64,000 nt of DNA from Streptomyces radicis (GCF_003626575.1 NZ_RBDY01000022.1:1-64000); one strand, 5' to 3'. Shown: positions 36,329 through 44,324, counted from the first letter of the stretch. Notes: a model not told the origin generated them from the sequence alone. Numbers and translations are program-made.

Positions 36329-37248
36329 CGACGACCGCCCCCACCAGGCGCGAGCTGCGCGCCGAGGAGCGCTCCCGGCGCGGCTCCCCCGCGGTCGGCC
36401 GCTTCCCCGCGCCGTGGCGCGTGCTCGGGTACACGCTCGTGGGCTGCCTCGCGCTGCTGTACATCCTGCCGTTCGTGCTCCAGGCCGTGACCAGCTTCAA
36501 GACGGACCCGGACGCGGCGGCGAACCCGCTGGCGCTCTGGCCATCGCCGCCGAGCACGGCCGCCTACGAGCGGCTTTTCGGCCTGAGCGAGGCGGGCGAC
36601 AGCGTGCCGTTCATGCGCTGGCTCGGGAACTCGGCCCTGGTGACCGTGCTGGTCACCACGGGCCGCGTGGTGTTCGACTCGCTGGCGGGCTACGCGCTCG
36701 CGCGGCTGCCGTTCCGCGGGCGCCGGGTGCTGTTCGTGCTGCTGCTCGCCGTCATGGCGGTGCCCAACGTGGTGCTGCTGATCCCGCGGTTCCTGGTGCT
36801 CAACACCTTCGGGATGTTCGACACCTACGCGGGGATGGTGATTCCGCTGCTGGTGGACGCGGCGGGGATCTTCATCATGAAGCAGTTCTTCGAGTCGATC
36901 CCCCGTGAGGTCGAGGAGGCCGCCCGGATCGACGGGGCAGGCGTCCTGCGGACCTACTGGTCGGTGGTGCTGCCGATGGCGCGGCCCGCGCTGATCACCC
37001 TGACCATCATGTCGTTCCAGGGGTCGTGGAACGAGTTCACGCACTTCCTCGTGTCCACGCAGTCGAGCCAGTACGAGACGCTGACCACGGGTCTCGCGCG
37101 GTTCGTCGCCGGTGGGCTGGGCAGCGGCACGCAGTATCCGCTCAAGCTGGCCGCCGCGGCGCTCGCCACGATCCCGGTCGCCGTGCTGTTCTTCGCCTTC
37201 CAGCGGCACTTCGTGCGCGGGGCGAACGCGGGGTCAGTCAAGGAGTGA
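36325..37248 (+). CDS. ABC sugar importer permease (MalG-like)
   Basis: The 307-residue membrane protein has about six helices. Its EAA motif (EEAARIDGAGVLRTYWSVVLP) sits in the expected cytoplasmic loop, and the protein begins with a charged cytoplasmic tail. The ATG at 36325 overlaps the previous stop (ATGA) and is preceded by GGGAGGA, so the two permeases are made together. It ends the operon; a GC hairpin follows 8 bp after the stop. Confidence 0.93.
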   Translation: MTTTAPTRRELRAEERSRRGSPAVGRFPAPWRVLGYTLVGCLALLYILPFVLQAVTSFKTDPDAAANPLALWPSPPSTAAYERLFGLSEAGDSVPFMRWLGNSALVTVLVTTGRVVFDSLAGYALARLPFRGRRVLFVLLLAVMAVPNVVLLIPRFLVLNTFGMFDTYAGMVIPLLVDAAGIFIMKQFFESIPREVEEAARIDGAGVLRTYWSVVLPMARPALITLTIMSFQGSWNEFTHFLVSTQSSQYETLTTGLARFVAGGLGSGTQYPLKLAAAALATIPVAVLFFAFQRHFVRGANAGSVKE

Positions 37249-37255
37249 GGCAACG

Positions 37256-37282
37256 CGCCGCCGCCCCTCAGGCGGCGGCGCC
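37256..37282. terminator. Terminator hairpin after the sugar-importer operon
   Basis: A perfect 11-bp GC stem (37256-37266 and 37272-37282) with a CCTCA loop. It overlaps the last codons of the convergent small gene, so it may serve both strands. Confidence 0.7.
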
Positions 37283-37636
37283 CCCGGACTGGATCAGGCG
37301 CAGCAGCTCGTCGGCCGCGCGTTCGACGTCCTCGGGGTGTCCCGGGCCAGGGCGCAGGAAGCGCCCCGACCGGTCGCCCCACCCGGGCGACACGTTGTAC
37401 CTGGTGCCGTCGATCCGCAGGGCGAGCGTCTTGCCGCCCGTGAACCGCACCTTCGATGCCTCGACCCGGCTCAGGGGCGCTCCGGCGATCCGTCGGCGGT
37501 CCGAGCCCAGCAGGGTCACCTGGCCGTGGGCCACCGTCACTTGGCCGTGCTGCGCGAGGGGGCGGACGCCCTTGCCGATGTGTACCTCGTCGAAGATCCG
37601 CTCGCGCGTCGCCGTCTCCCGTTCCATGGTGTCCAT
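37268..37636 (-). CDS. Small conserved-looking protein, possibly PH-like fold; function unknown
   Basis: The 122-residue cytoplasmic protein has no signal peptide. I do not recognise it by name. Successive strand-like segments (VRPLAQHGQVTVAHGQVTLLG, ASKVRFTGGKTLALRIDGTRYNVSPG) followed by a C-terminal amphipathic helix (PEDVERAADELLRLIQS) resemble a small PH-like beta-barrel; this is inference from pattern only. The ATG at 37636 has GAGGAG eight bases upstream. A longer in-frame reading exists, but it would translate a simple tandem repeat, so the short form is preferred. Confidence 0.65.
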   Translation of the reverse strand: MDTMERETATRERIFDEVHIGKGVRPLAQHGQVTVAHGQVTLLGSDRRRIAGAPLSRVEASKVRFTGGKTLALRIDGTRYNVSPGWGDRSGRFLRPGPGHPEDVERAADELLRLIQSGGAAA

Positions 37637-37676
37637 GCCTCGCTCCTCGGCTCGCTCGTCGGTGTTCTTGCGTCGG

Positions 37677-37720
37677 TCTGTCGTCGTTCTGTCGTCGGGC
37701 TGTCGTCGGCCTGTCTTCCG
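37677..37720. repeat. 11-bp tandem repeat (about 4 copies) upstream of the small gene
   Basis: Units TCTGTCGTCGT, TCTGTCGTCGG, GCTGTCGTCGG and a degraded fourth copy run head to tail at 11-bp period. They lie 40-85 bp upstream of the start at 37636, that is in its leader or promoter. Confidence 0.8.
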
Positions 37721-37807
37721 CGATGCGGAATCTGACGAGTACCCAGATGTGCCGAGTGAAACCAAGAGCCGGGAGAGACCGGGGAGATATCGATTTCCGG
37801 AACGTTC

Positions 37808-37823
37808 ATTGGTCTGGACATGA
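37808..37823. promoter_or_regulatory. Weak DasR-like site (dre) upstream of the LPMO
   Basis: ATTGGTCTGGACATGA matches the DasR consensus core TGGTCTAGACCA at most positions (TGGTCTGGACA). It is the weaker of two sites 40 bp apart. Confidence 0.5.
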
Positions 37824-37847
37824 CTTTTCACGGGCAGTACCGTCGGA

Positions 37848-37863
37848 TTTGGTCTAGACCGCA
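37848..37863. promoter_or_regulatory. DasR-like site (dre) upstream of the LPMO
   Basis: TTTGGTCTAGACCGCA contains TGGTCTAGACC, a near-perfect match to the DasR/GlcNAc-responsive element known upstream of Streptomyces chitinolytic genes. It lies about 45 bp before the LPMO start, overlapping the expected promoter. Confidence 0.8.
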
Positions 37864-37905
37864 GCGGCACAGAGCGCAACCCCCCACGACCTTCCGGAGA
37901 GAAGC

Positions 37906-38499
37906 ATGCGCAAAAGGATCTCAGCCGCCCTCATAGGCGCGGGACTGACGGCCGTCACGGTGCTCGGCACCAGTGGCACGGCCAACGCCCACGGATACAC
38001 GACGACGGCCCAGAGCCGACAGAGCCACTGCGCCCAGGGCACGGTCACCGACTGCGGCGGCATCCAGTGGGAGCCGCAGAGCGTCGAGGGGCCCAAGGGC
38101 TTCCCCGCCGCGGGCCCCGCCGACGGCGCGATCTGCGCCGGCGGCAACTCCCGGTTCTCCCAGCTGGACGACCCGCGCGGCGGCGCGTGGCCCGCCACGC
38201 AGCTCACCGGCGGCCAGCAGTACACGTTCAGCTGGAACATCACGGCCCGCCACAGCACCACGGACTTCCGCTACTACATCACCAACGACAGCTACGACCC
38301 GAACGAGCCCCTGCGGCGTTCGCACCTGGAGTCGCAGCCGTTCCTGACCGTGTCGAAGAACGGCGCGCAGCCGGATGCCACCGAGAGCCACACGGGCACC
38401 ATCCCCAGCGGCAAGTCGGGCAAGCACCTGATCCTGGCCGTGTGGGACGTCGCCGACACGGGCAACGCGTTCTACGCCTGCTCGGACGTGCAGTTCTGA
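37906..38499 (+). CDS. Secreted AA10 lytic polysaccharide monooxygenase (chitin/cellulose-active)
   Basis: AA10 copper enzymes oxidatively cut crystalline chitin or cellulose outside the cell. The 197-residue precursor has a signal peptide cleaved after Ala28, exposing the obligatory N-terminal His29 (AHGY). The second copper ligand is His116 in NITARHSTTDFRYY, and the C-terminal NAFYACSDVQF supplies the axial aromatic residue and a Cys. There is no carbohydrate-binding module. GGAGAG precedes the ATG. The DasR-like sites upstream suggest induction by N-acetylglucosamine and thus chitin as a substrate, although the neighbouring GH9 cellulase keeps cellulose possible. Confidence 0.95.
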   Translation: MRKRISAALIGAGLTAVTVLGTSGTANAHGYTTTAQSRQSHCAQGTVTDCGGIQWEPQSVEGPKGFPAAGPADGAICAGGNSRFSQLDDPRGGAWPATQLTGGQQYTFSWNITARHSTTDFRYYITNDSYDPNEPLRRSHLESQPFLTVSKNGAQPDATESHTGTIPSGKSGKHLILAVWDVADTGNAFYACSDVQF

Positions 38500-38540
38500 C
38501 GGCCCGGCACCCCGTGCGCGCCTGACGCACGACACGAGAA

Positions 38541-38610
38541 CCCGCGAGTACGCGGGCGGCATTGAGAGCGGGTGCGCGGGGAGGCCATCACCCACCCCCC
38601 GCGCACCCGC
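38541..38610. terminator. Two hairpins between convergent LPMO and doxX genes
   Basis: A 6-bp CCCGCG/CGCGGG stem with AGTA loop (38541-38556) is followed by a perfect 14-bp stem (38568-38581 with 38597-38610). They sit between the stops at 38499 and 38630 and probably terminate both transcripts. Confidence 0.8.
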
Positions 38611-38629
38611 GGTCATGCGGCGCTCCGGA

Positions 38630-39226
38630 TCACCGGAGCCAGGGGAAGCGGCGCACCAGCGGCAGCCGCTCCCAGGCGCGGCCCAGGCCCCAGACGCGCC
38701 CTGCCGAGCAGGCGGCGACGACGATCATGGCGACGGCGTAGACGACGTGGTGGTCCACCGCGGGGTTCGCCGACATCGTGGGCGTGCCGTCCGACAGGTG
38801 CTTGGCGGGCGGGAACTCCCCGGCCCACAGGAACAGCATCATCAGCGTCCCCGCCACGGCCGTCACCCGCAGGCCGATGCCCGCGACCAGGGCCAGGCCG
38901 AGGCCCAGCATCCCCGCCATGTACATCCAGTCCACCCACACGTCCCCGGCCCACGCGTTGTACGTGGACTCCATCGGGCCGCCGGCGACGCTGCCGAGGT
39001 AACCCGCCGCGGGCTGGCCGCCGTTGATCCAGGCGTTCTCCGAGGACGTGGCATAGCCGAAGCCGAACGCCTTGTCGAGGAAGGCCCACAGGAAGACGAT
39101 CCCCGTGGCGATGCGCAGCGCGGCGAGCGCCTTGTCCGCCGGGGTGGCACCGGCCCCTGCGACCGGGCCGACCTTCGGGGTGCCGGGACGCGCCCCGGCC
39201 GTCAGTGAAGACTCCTGAGCAGTCAT
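38630..39226 (-). CDS. DoxX-family membrane protein
   Basis: The 198-residue membrane protein has about four helices: ALAALRIATGIVFLWAFLDKA, WMYMAGMLGLGLALVAGIGLR, VTAVAGTLMMLFLWAGEF, and VVYAVAMIVVAACSAG. The first helix and the HH-x-VYA region match the DoxX/quinol-oxidase-subunit-like family. It has a long external segment between helices 1 and 2 and is longer than most DoxX proteins. Its ATG overlaps the stop of the GH9 cellulase (ATGA), so the two are translated together. DoxX proteins are redox-associated but poorly defined; coupling to a secreted cellulase and convergence on an LPMO make a role in extracellular electron supply conceivable (inference). Confidence 0.85.
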   Translation of the reverse strand: MTAQESSLTAGARPGTPKVGPVAGAGATPADKALAALRIATGIVFLWAFLDKAFGFGYATSSENAWINGGQPAAGYLGSVAGGPMESTYNAWAGDVWVDWMYMAGMLGLGLALVAGIGLRVTAVAGTLMMLFLWAGEFPPAKHLSDGTPTMSANPAVDHHVVYAVAMIVVAACSAGRVWGLGRAWERLPLVRRFPWLR

Positions 39227-41283
39227 GACTGCACTCCCTCCGAGGTGGCGATCCGGTCGTCGGCGAAGGCCTGGGGCTCGGTGCCCCAGACGAGCGTGCC
39301 GTTGTCGTACAGGGTGATGTGGTCGGCGGCGGCGAGCGTGTCGCCGATGCCCTGGTGGGACCAGTCGTTCGCCGGGTCCCAGCCGACGCCGCCGTCCACG
39401 CGGAACTGCACCTCGGCGCGGTGCTGGGACTGGCCGCCGGGGTGGATGAGCCGTCCCGAGCAGTCGAGCTCGGCGTAGTAGAGGTCGCCGGACGCCTGGT
39501 GCACGCCCGCGGCCGCCTCGGGGCACTCGGTGTAGTGGGTGGTCACCTCGATCGAGGACGGGTCGACGCCCGGGTCGAGGGTGAACCAGTAGCGTAGGGT
39601 CGCCCCGTCCAGCGCCCGCGCCGGCCACGCGGAGCGGTTGCGGATGATCGACTTGATCTCGGTGAGCGTGGCGCCCGTCGCGTTGCGCGCGCCCTCCACG
39701 GACAGCTCGGCGCCGTCCGGCTCCTCCTCGGGCGGGAAGTCGGCGAGCGGCGTTCCGCCGTGGCGGGCCGTCAGATGGGCCAGGGCGCCGGAGAACGCGG
39801 CGTTGTAGTCGGTGGCCACCTCGTTGGCCACATAGTCCTGGCGGCTGTCGGTGTACTGGTCGTTCGCCGAGCCCGGGCCGCCGACGAGCGCGCCGTACAG
39901 CACGTGCCGGGTCTCGACCGGCTCGGTGAGCTGGTCGGTCCATGAGCCGTGCGCGGTGCGATGGTGGGGGTTCCGCGGGGGGTTCTCGCCGAAGCCGACC
40001 ACATAGCTGGACGAGCGGGGGTTGTCGCCGAGTGCGTAGTCGATCTGCCGCTCGCCGAACTCCCGGTAGCGCAGCGCCGCGTCCGGGTCGGTCGCCTCGA
40101 GCCAGTCCGCGTAGACCAGGGCGACGAACGACGTGTTGGCCGCGTAGCGCAGCGAGCCCCAGGTGTCGAGGACCGCCTGGCCGCCGGGCGAGTAGGGCAC
40201 GCGCTGGCCGTTCACGCCGGTGGTCCAGTAGTCGAGCCAGCGGGCCGCGTCGGCCATGTACACGGGGTCGCCGGTCTCCATCGCGAGCAGCGCGTAGGCG
40301 CCGTACTGCTTGTTGTCCCAGGCGATGGTCCAGCGGTAGCCGCGCGTGCTCGTCTGCGGCTCGGTGCCGAGGAGCTGGTACTCGGCCTCGGCCTTCGCCA
40401 GGTAGGCGGTGTCGCCCGTGGCCTTGTAGAGCCAGTAGGCGCCCCAGACCAGCTCGTCCTGGTGGCCCGACCACGAGCGGTAGAAGTCGCCCGCCGGGAC
40501 GCAGTCGGAGTAGTCGCCGCGGTGGGTGTCGGCGAACGCGTACAGCTCCTCCGCGTGCCGCACCAGCGTGGCCGCGTAGTCCGGGTCGTCCTCGGCGAAC
40601 AGCAGCGAGGAGGACGCCATGGCGGCGGCCGTCTCCCCCGCGATGTCCGAGCCGGGGCAGTCGGCGTCCACGCGGTGGGCGGGGCGCTCCATCCGCATGA
40701 CCTCGGCCGGGCCCCACCAGCGGTGGTCCTCGTTGCCGTCGCCGACCTGCGCGTAGAGGACATCGGGCTCGGGGTGGGCGCGGATGAAGTAGTCGTTGAC
40801 CCAGCGGAGGTTGTCCTTCAGGTGCTCCCACTGGCCCGCGCGCTCGTAGCCTTCGCGGGCGGCGAGGCCGCCCCAGGCGAGCATCGTGGCGGATGCGGCC
40901 ATCGGCAGGCCGAACTTCACGTGGTCGCCCGCGTCGTACCAGCCCCCGGTGAGGTCGAGGCCGACGTCGGCGCCGTCGTCGAGGGCGGAGTCGCCGCGCC
41001 AGGAGACGCGGTTGTCGTCGGGCAGGGGGCCCGAGCGCTGCGCCTCGTAGAAGAACATCGACTTCTGGAGCGCCTCGGCGTAGTTGAACGCCGGTGCCTG
41101 GACCGGCGCCCGCGCCGGTGCCTGCGCCGGTGCGGCGGCGTGCGCGCCGCTGGTCGTGAGGGGTACCAGTAACGCGCCCGTGACCGCGGCCGCGGCGAGT
41201 CCCGAGGCGAGGACCCGCGGCCGACGGCGAGGACGCGTCCGTCTGCCTGCTTTCGGTGGCGGTGGTTGTGCGGTGGTTGACAT
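39223..41283 (-). CDS. Secreted GH9 endoglucanase with C-terminal CBM3-like module
   Basis: The enzyme hydrolyses beta-1,4-glucan outside the cell. The 686-residue precursor has an Arg-rich N-region and hydrophobic core ending GAHA (about residue 50), then an Ala-Pro-Gln linker. The GH9 (alpha/alpha)6 domain begins FNYAEALQKSMFFYEAQRSG. Catalytic Asp residues lie in GGWYDAGDHVKFGLP and the acid Glu in ANEVATDYNAAFSGAL. HHRTAHGSW and GDNPRSSSYVVGFG are conserved substrate-site motifs. The last ~150 residues (LRYWFTLDPGVDPSSIEV, HRAEVQFRVDG) resemble CBM3c, the type that feeds chains to processive GH9 enzymes. The ATG at 41283 was chosen because the signal peptide begins there. A perfect CebR-like box lies 97 bp upstream. 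Confidence 0.93.
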   Translation of the reverse strand: MSTTAQPPPPKAGRRTRPRRRPRVLASGLAAAAVTGALLVPLTTSGAHAAAPAQAPARAPVQAPAFNYAEALQKSMFFYEAQRSGPLPDDNRVSWRGDSALDDGADVGLDLTGGWYDAGDHVKFGLPMAASATMLAWGGLAAREGYERAGQWEHLKDNLRWVNDYFIRAHPEPDVLYAQVGDGNEDHRWWGPAEVMRMERPAHRVDADCPGSDIAGETAAAMASSSLLFAEDDPDYAATLVRHAEELYAFADTHRGDYSDCVPAGDFYRSWSGHQDELVWGAYWLYKATGDTAYLAKAEAEYQLLGTEPQTSTRGYRWTIAWDNKQYGAYALLAMETGDPVYMADAARWLDYWTTGVNGQRVPYSPGGQAVLDTWGSLRYAANTSFVALVYADWLEATDPDAALRYREFGERQIDYALGDNPRSSSYVVGFGENPPRNPHHRTAHGSWTDQLTEPVETRHVLYGALVGGPGSANDQYTDSRQDYVANEVATDYNAAFSGALAHLTARHGGTPLADFPPEEEPDGAELSVEGARNATGATLTEIKSIIRNRSAWPARALDGATLRYWFTLDPGVDPSSIEVTTHYTECPEAAAGVHQASGDLYYAELDCSGRLIHPGGQSQHRAEVQFRVDGGVGWDPANDWSHQGIGDTLAAADHITLYDNGTLVWGTEPQAFADDRIATSEGVQS

Positions 41284-41379
41284 TCGAGAGGCCCTTCTCG
41301 ATGGGTGTCGACCACGCGGGAACCGCCGCCGGGTGGTGACTGTCGGGGGCCACCCCGGATGGGTGGTCGACAGTCGAAC

Positions 41380-41393
41380 TGGGAGCGCTCCCA
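41380..41393. promoter_or_regulatory. CebR-type operator upstream of GH9 cellulase
   Basis: TGGGAGCGCTCCCA is a perfect 14-bp palindrome identical to the known cellobiose-repressor (CebR) consensus. It lies 97 bp before the GH9 start, predicting cellobiose/cellotriose induction. Confidence 0.9.
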
Positions 41394-41488
41394 CCCGGCG
41401 GCGGCAGCCTACATGGTCCGGACTAGCCATGCACTCGTCAATACCCGAAGCTTCCGGCCTCGAAGGCGGAGCATTCGAGGCCGCCACA

Positions 41489-41537
41489 CCCGCCCCGGAT
41501 GACTTCACGACCCGTCGGCACGGTCATCCGGGGCGGG
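41489..41537. terminator. Large inverted repeat, probable terminator of the small upstream ORF
   Basis: Perfect 15-bp arms (41489-41503 and 41523-41537) enclose a 19-base loop. It lies about 170 bp beyond the stop of the small minus-strand ORF and 100 bp before the GH9 control box, so it could insulate the cellulase operon. Confidence 0.6.
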
Positions 41538-41706
41538 AGTCCGCTTCGCCCCTGTTCGTCCCTCACAGCGGCGTCGCGGGCGGCACCCGCTCACCCACCG
41601 GACACCCCCTCCCGCAGGGGGTCCGGAGCGGCTCGCACCATCGGCGGGCAGCGGGGGTCGCGTTCGTTCGACGAGAGCTGACAACTCGACGGCGAGCGCC
41701 GTCAGT

Positions 41707-41934
41707 TCACAGACCTGTTCCCCGGCTGCGCCGGTTGAACGCACTGAGGTCGTTGACTTCCTGAATCCACTCGCGGAGCAGCGGACGGCGATCCTCGCCG
41801 CGCCGATCGGCCGGCCCGGCCGTCGACTCGGTCGGCTCCTGCTCGTCCGGCCCCGCCCGGCCGTCACATCCGGGCGACAGGCCACCGCGCCAGGCGACCT
41901 GGCACGCGGTGGTCAACACGTGGGGGGGTGGCAT
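41707..41934 (-). CDS. Small ORF of unknown function under a CebR-like box
   Basis: The 75-residue product is not recognised. It is acidic and charged in the middle (DEQEPTESTAGPADRRGEDRR) and ends in a likely helix (LLREWIQEVNDLSAFNRRSR). GAGAAGGG lies eight bases before the ATG, the same leader context as the GH9 gene. A perfect CebR box lies 76 bp upstream. Just past the stop, another frame continues with helix-like coding appearance (GEQVCELTALAVELSALVERT), so the gene may be longer and frameshifted. Treat as a possible small protein or a decayed cellulose-regulon gene. Confidence 0.4.
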   Translation of the reverse strand: MPPPHVLTTACQVAWRGGLSPGCDGRAGPDEQEPTESTAGPADRRGEDRRPLLREWIQEVNDLSAFNRRSRGTGL

Positions 41935-42009
41935 CTTCGCGGCCCTTCTCGATCCTTGTCGTCGGCACGAGAACCACCACCGGGCGGAAGCGTCGCCCCG
42001 CGCGACCAA

Positions 42010-42023
42010 TGGGAGCGCTCCCA
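42010..42023. promoter_or_regulatory. Second CebR-type operator
   Basis: A second perfect TGGGAGCGCTCCCA. Flanking bases (ACCCGGCGG downstream, and GCCCTTCTCGAT nearer the gene) also match those around the GH9 copy, so the whole control region looks duplicated. Confidence 0.85.
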
Positions 42024-42554
42024 CCCGGCGGTAATGACCCTCATAGTGGAAGGGCGTCACCCTCCCGTCAACACCCGGCGCATTCCTTTTTCAAACGGGG
42101 AAACCCCCGCGTGCCTCTCCAGGGCCCGTCCGGGCTCAGGGAAGTGAACGGGAACGGCGCCGTCTGCGCCGGTCAACGGCCCTCCCGGCTTCGTTGGTTG
42201 AACTCCGGGACCGCTCAGGACGCGGGCGGCGGCACCGGGCGCGGAAGGACGTCGCGGAGCTGGATCCCCGCCACCTGAGGGCGGCTCAGCAGATCGTCGA
42301 CGGCTCGGGCGGGCCCCACGGACGAACGTTTTCCATGAGGAGGGCGTGCGCCTCGGGCTCGACCAGGCATCACTTTTCGGACACGCGTTCGCCCGCGGGA
42401 TGGGGGCGCGGTCCTCGGCCGCGGGGCAGGTCAGAAGGGTTGCGAGAGATGACGCGTTCTGTTCGGGTGGGGGGAAAACCCGTTGAAATTCGGCATGGAT
42501 GACCCCGACTCTTGGCAGGTTGTCCGCCTTCTCCCGCACTGACTCTGGGATGTC
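42024..42554. other. 531-bp intergenic region before the ABC exporter operon
   Basis: No credible gene is seen. The stretch holds a short hairpin (GGGGAAACCCCC near 42100) and otherwise irregular sequence. It must contain the promoter of the exporter operon, but no convincing -35/-10 pair could be chosen. Confidence 0.4.
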
Positions 42555-44324
42555 ATGCAGATTCGCGACCTTCCGTATTCCGACCCCGGCGACCCCGACG
42601 TACGGTCCGGATTCCGCTTCCTCCTCTGGCTGTTCCGCCAGCAGCTCGGTGGCCAGCTGAAGGCCATGGGCTGGGGCACCCTGCACATGGCGGCCATCGC
42701 GGGGCTGCCGGTCACCATGGGCCTGGCCATCCAGGCCGCCGTGGACGGCTCGGGCGGCCGTCTCGCCCTGACCGGGCTGTTCATGCTGATCATCACGGTC
42801 GTCATGACCTTCGCCGACACGATGCTGCACCGCGCCGCGGTGACCAACTGGATCACCGCGGCGGCCCGCGTCCAGCAGCTGCTCGCCCGCCGCACGGCCG
42901 AGCTCGGCGGGGTGCTGACCCGCCAGGTGGCCGCGGGCGAGGTCGTCAAGGTGTCGACCGGTGACGTGGAGAAGATCGGCTGGTTCGTCGAGACGTTCTC
43001 CCGTTTCGCCGCGGCCGTGATCGTGGCGCTCGCCGTCTGTACGGGCCTGATCGTCTTCGAACCCGGGCTCGGGCTCCTGGTGCTCGGCGGCGTGGCCGCC
43101 GTGGTGCTGACCGTCTGGCCCCTGCTGCCCGCCGCCACCCGGCGCGCCGACCGCGAGCGCGCGAGGTCGGGGCGGGCCACCGAGCTGGCGTCCGACACGG
43201 TGGCCGGGCTGCGGGTGCTGCGGGGCATCGGCGGCGAGGAGCTGTTCCTCGACCGCTACCGGCGCGCCTCGCAGGAGGTGCGCGCGGCCTCCGTGCACAA
43301 CGCCCGCATGTGGTCGCTGATCGACGCGCTCCAGGTGGTGATGCCGGGGCTGCTGATGATCGCGATCGTCTGGCAGGGCACCCGGCTGGCGCTCGACGGG
43401 GACATCACCGCGGGCGAGTTGGTCACCGTCTACGGGGCGGTGACCTTTCTGCTGTTCCCGCTGCGGCTGTTCCAGGAGACGGCCATGGCGTTCACCTTCT
43501 CGCGGCCCTCGGCCAAGCGGGCGGTGCGGGTGCTCGGGCTGCGCAGGGAGCGGCCGGGTGGCGCGGTGACGGCGCTCGACGCGCCGTTGACCGGCGACCT
43601 GCGCGACCCGGCCACGGGGCTGCACGTGGGCAGAGGGCTGCTGACCGCGGTGGTGTGCGGCGACCCGAACCTCGCCGAGCGGCTGGCCGAGCGCCTCGGC
43701 GGCCATCCGCCGCACGGGGAGGGGCAGCCCTCGGCGCAGCTCGGCGGCGTTCCGTTGAACGAGGTGCCGCTCGCCGCCGCGAGAACCGCCGTTCTGGTAC
43801 AGGACAAGGACCCGGTGCTGCTCTCCGGGACGTTGGACGAGCTGCTGGCCGTTCCGTCCACCGGGCGGGTGTCCCCGGGCGAGGCGCTGCGCACCGCGCA
43901 GTGCCACGACGTGCTGACGGCGCTCGCGCAGGCGTCGACGGACGGCAGCGGTGACCCGATGCGGACCCGGATCACCGAGCGGGGGCGTTCGCTCTCCGGA
44001 GGGCAGCGGCAACGGCTCGCGCTGGCCAGGTCCCTGATCACCGACCCCGAGGTCTTGGTGCTCGACGAGCCGACGTCGGCCGTGGACTCGCACACAGAGG
44101 CCAGGATCGCCGCGGGCCTCGGCGCGCTGCGGGCCGGGCGGACCACGGTGGTGTTCACGTCGAGCCCGCTGCTGCTCGACATGGCGGACCAGGTGGCCTT
44201 CGTGCACGAGGGCGCCGTGGTCGCCACCGCTCCCCACCGGGAGCTGCTGCGCACCGTCCCCGGCTACCGGGCCGTCATCACCCGGGAGCCCGAACCCGCC
44301 TATCTGGCCGAGGAGACCGCATGA
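42555..44324 (+). CDS. ABC exporter half-transporter, degenerate Walker A
   Basis: The 589-residue protein has a six-helix type IV exporter membrane domain (about residues 20-320) followed by a nucleotide-binding domain. The signature LSGGQRQRLALARSL (from residue 480) and Walker B VLVLDEPTSAVD (Glu505) are intact. Walker A is gone: the expected GxxGxGKS position reads TAVVCGDPNLAERLA. The switch His is also replaced (VVFTSSPLL). Such a domain cannot bind and hydrolyse ATP alone but can lend its signature to a partner. The partner is encoded next with a 4-bp ATGA overlap. The cargo is unknown. The start ATG at 42555 has only a weak GGGA ribosome site. Confidence 0.9.
   Translation: MQIRDLPYSDPGDPDVRSGFRFLLWLFRQQLGGQLKAMGWGTLHMAAIAGLPVTMGLAIQAAVDGSGGRLALTGLFMLIITVVMTFADTMLHRAAVTNWITAAARVQQLLARRTAELGGVLTRQVAAGEVVKVSTGDVEKIGWFVETFSRFAAAVIVALAVCTGLIVFEPGLGLLVLGGVAAVVLTVWPLLPAATRRADRERARSGRATELASDTVAGLRVLRGIGGEELFLDRYRRASQEVRAASVHNARMWSLIDALQVVMPGLLMIAIVWQGTRLALDGDITAGELVTVYGAVTFLLFPLRLFQETAMAFTFSRPSAKRAVRVLGLRRERPGGAVTALDAPLTGDLRDPATGLHVGRGLLTAVVCGDPNLAERLAERLGGHPPHGEGQPSAQLGGVPLNEVPLAAARTAVLVQDKDPVLLSGTLDELLAVPSTGRVSPGEALRTAQCHDVLTALAQASTDGSGDPMRTRITERGRSLSGGQRQRLALARSLITDPEVLVLDEPTSAVDSHTEARIAAGLGALRAGRTTVVFTSSPLLLDMADQVAFVHEGAVVATAPHRELLRTVPGYRAVITREPEPAYLAEETA

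Noticed and set aside
37637..37879. N-terminal extension of the small PH-like gene through the 11-bp repeats
   Set aside because: It would encode a Thr/Asp/Arg low-complexity stretch from simple repeats and overlap a DasR-like site; the ATG at 37636 has a strong ribosome site.
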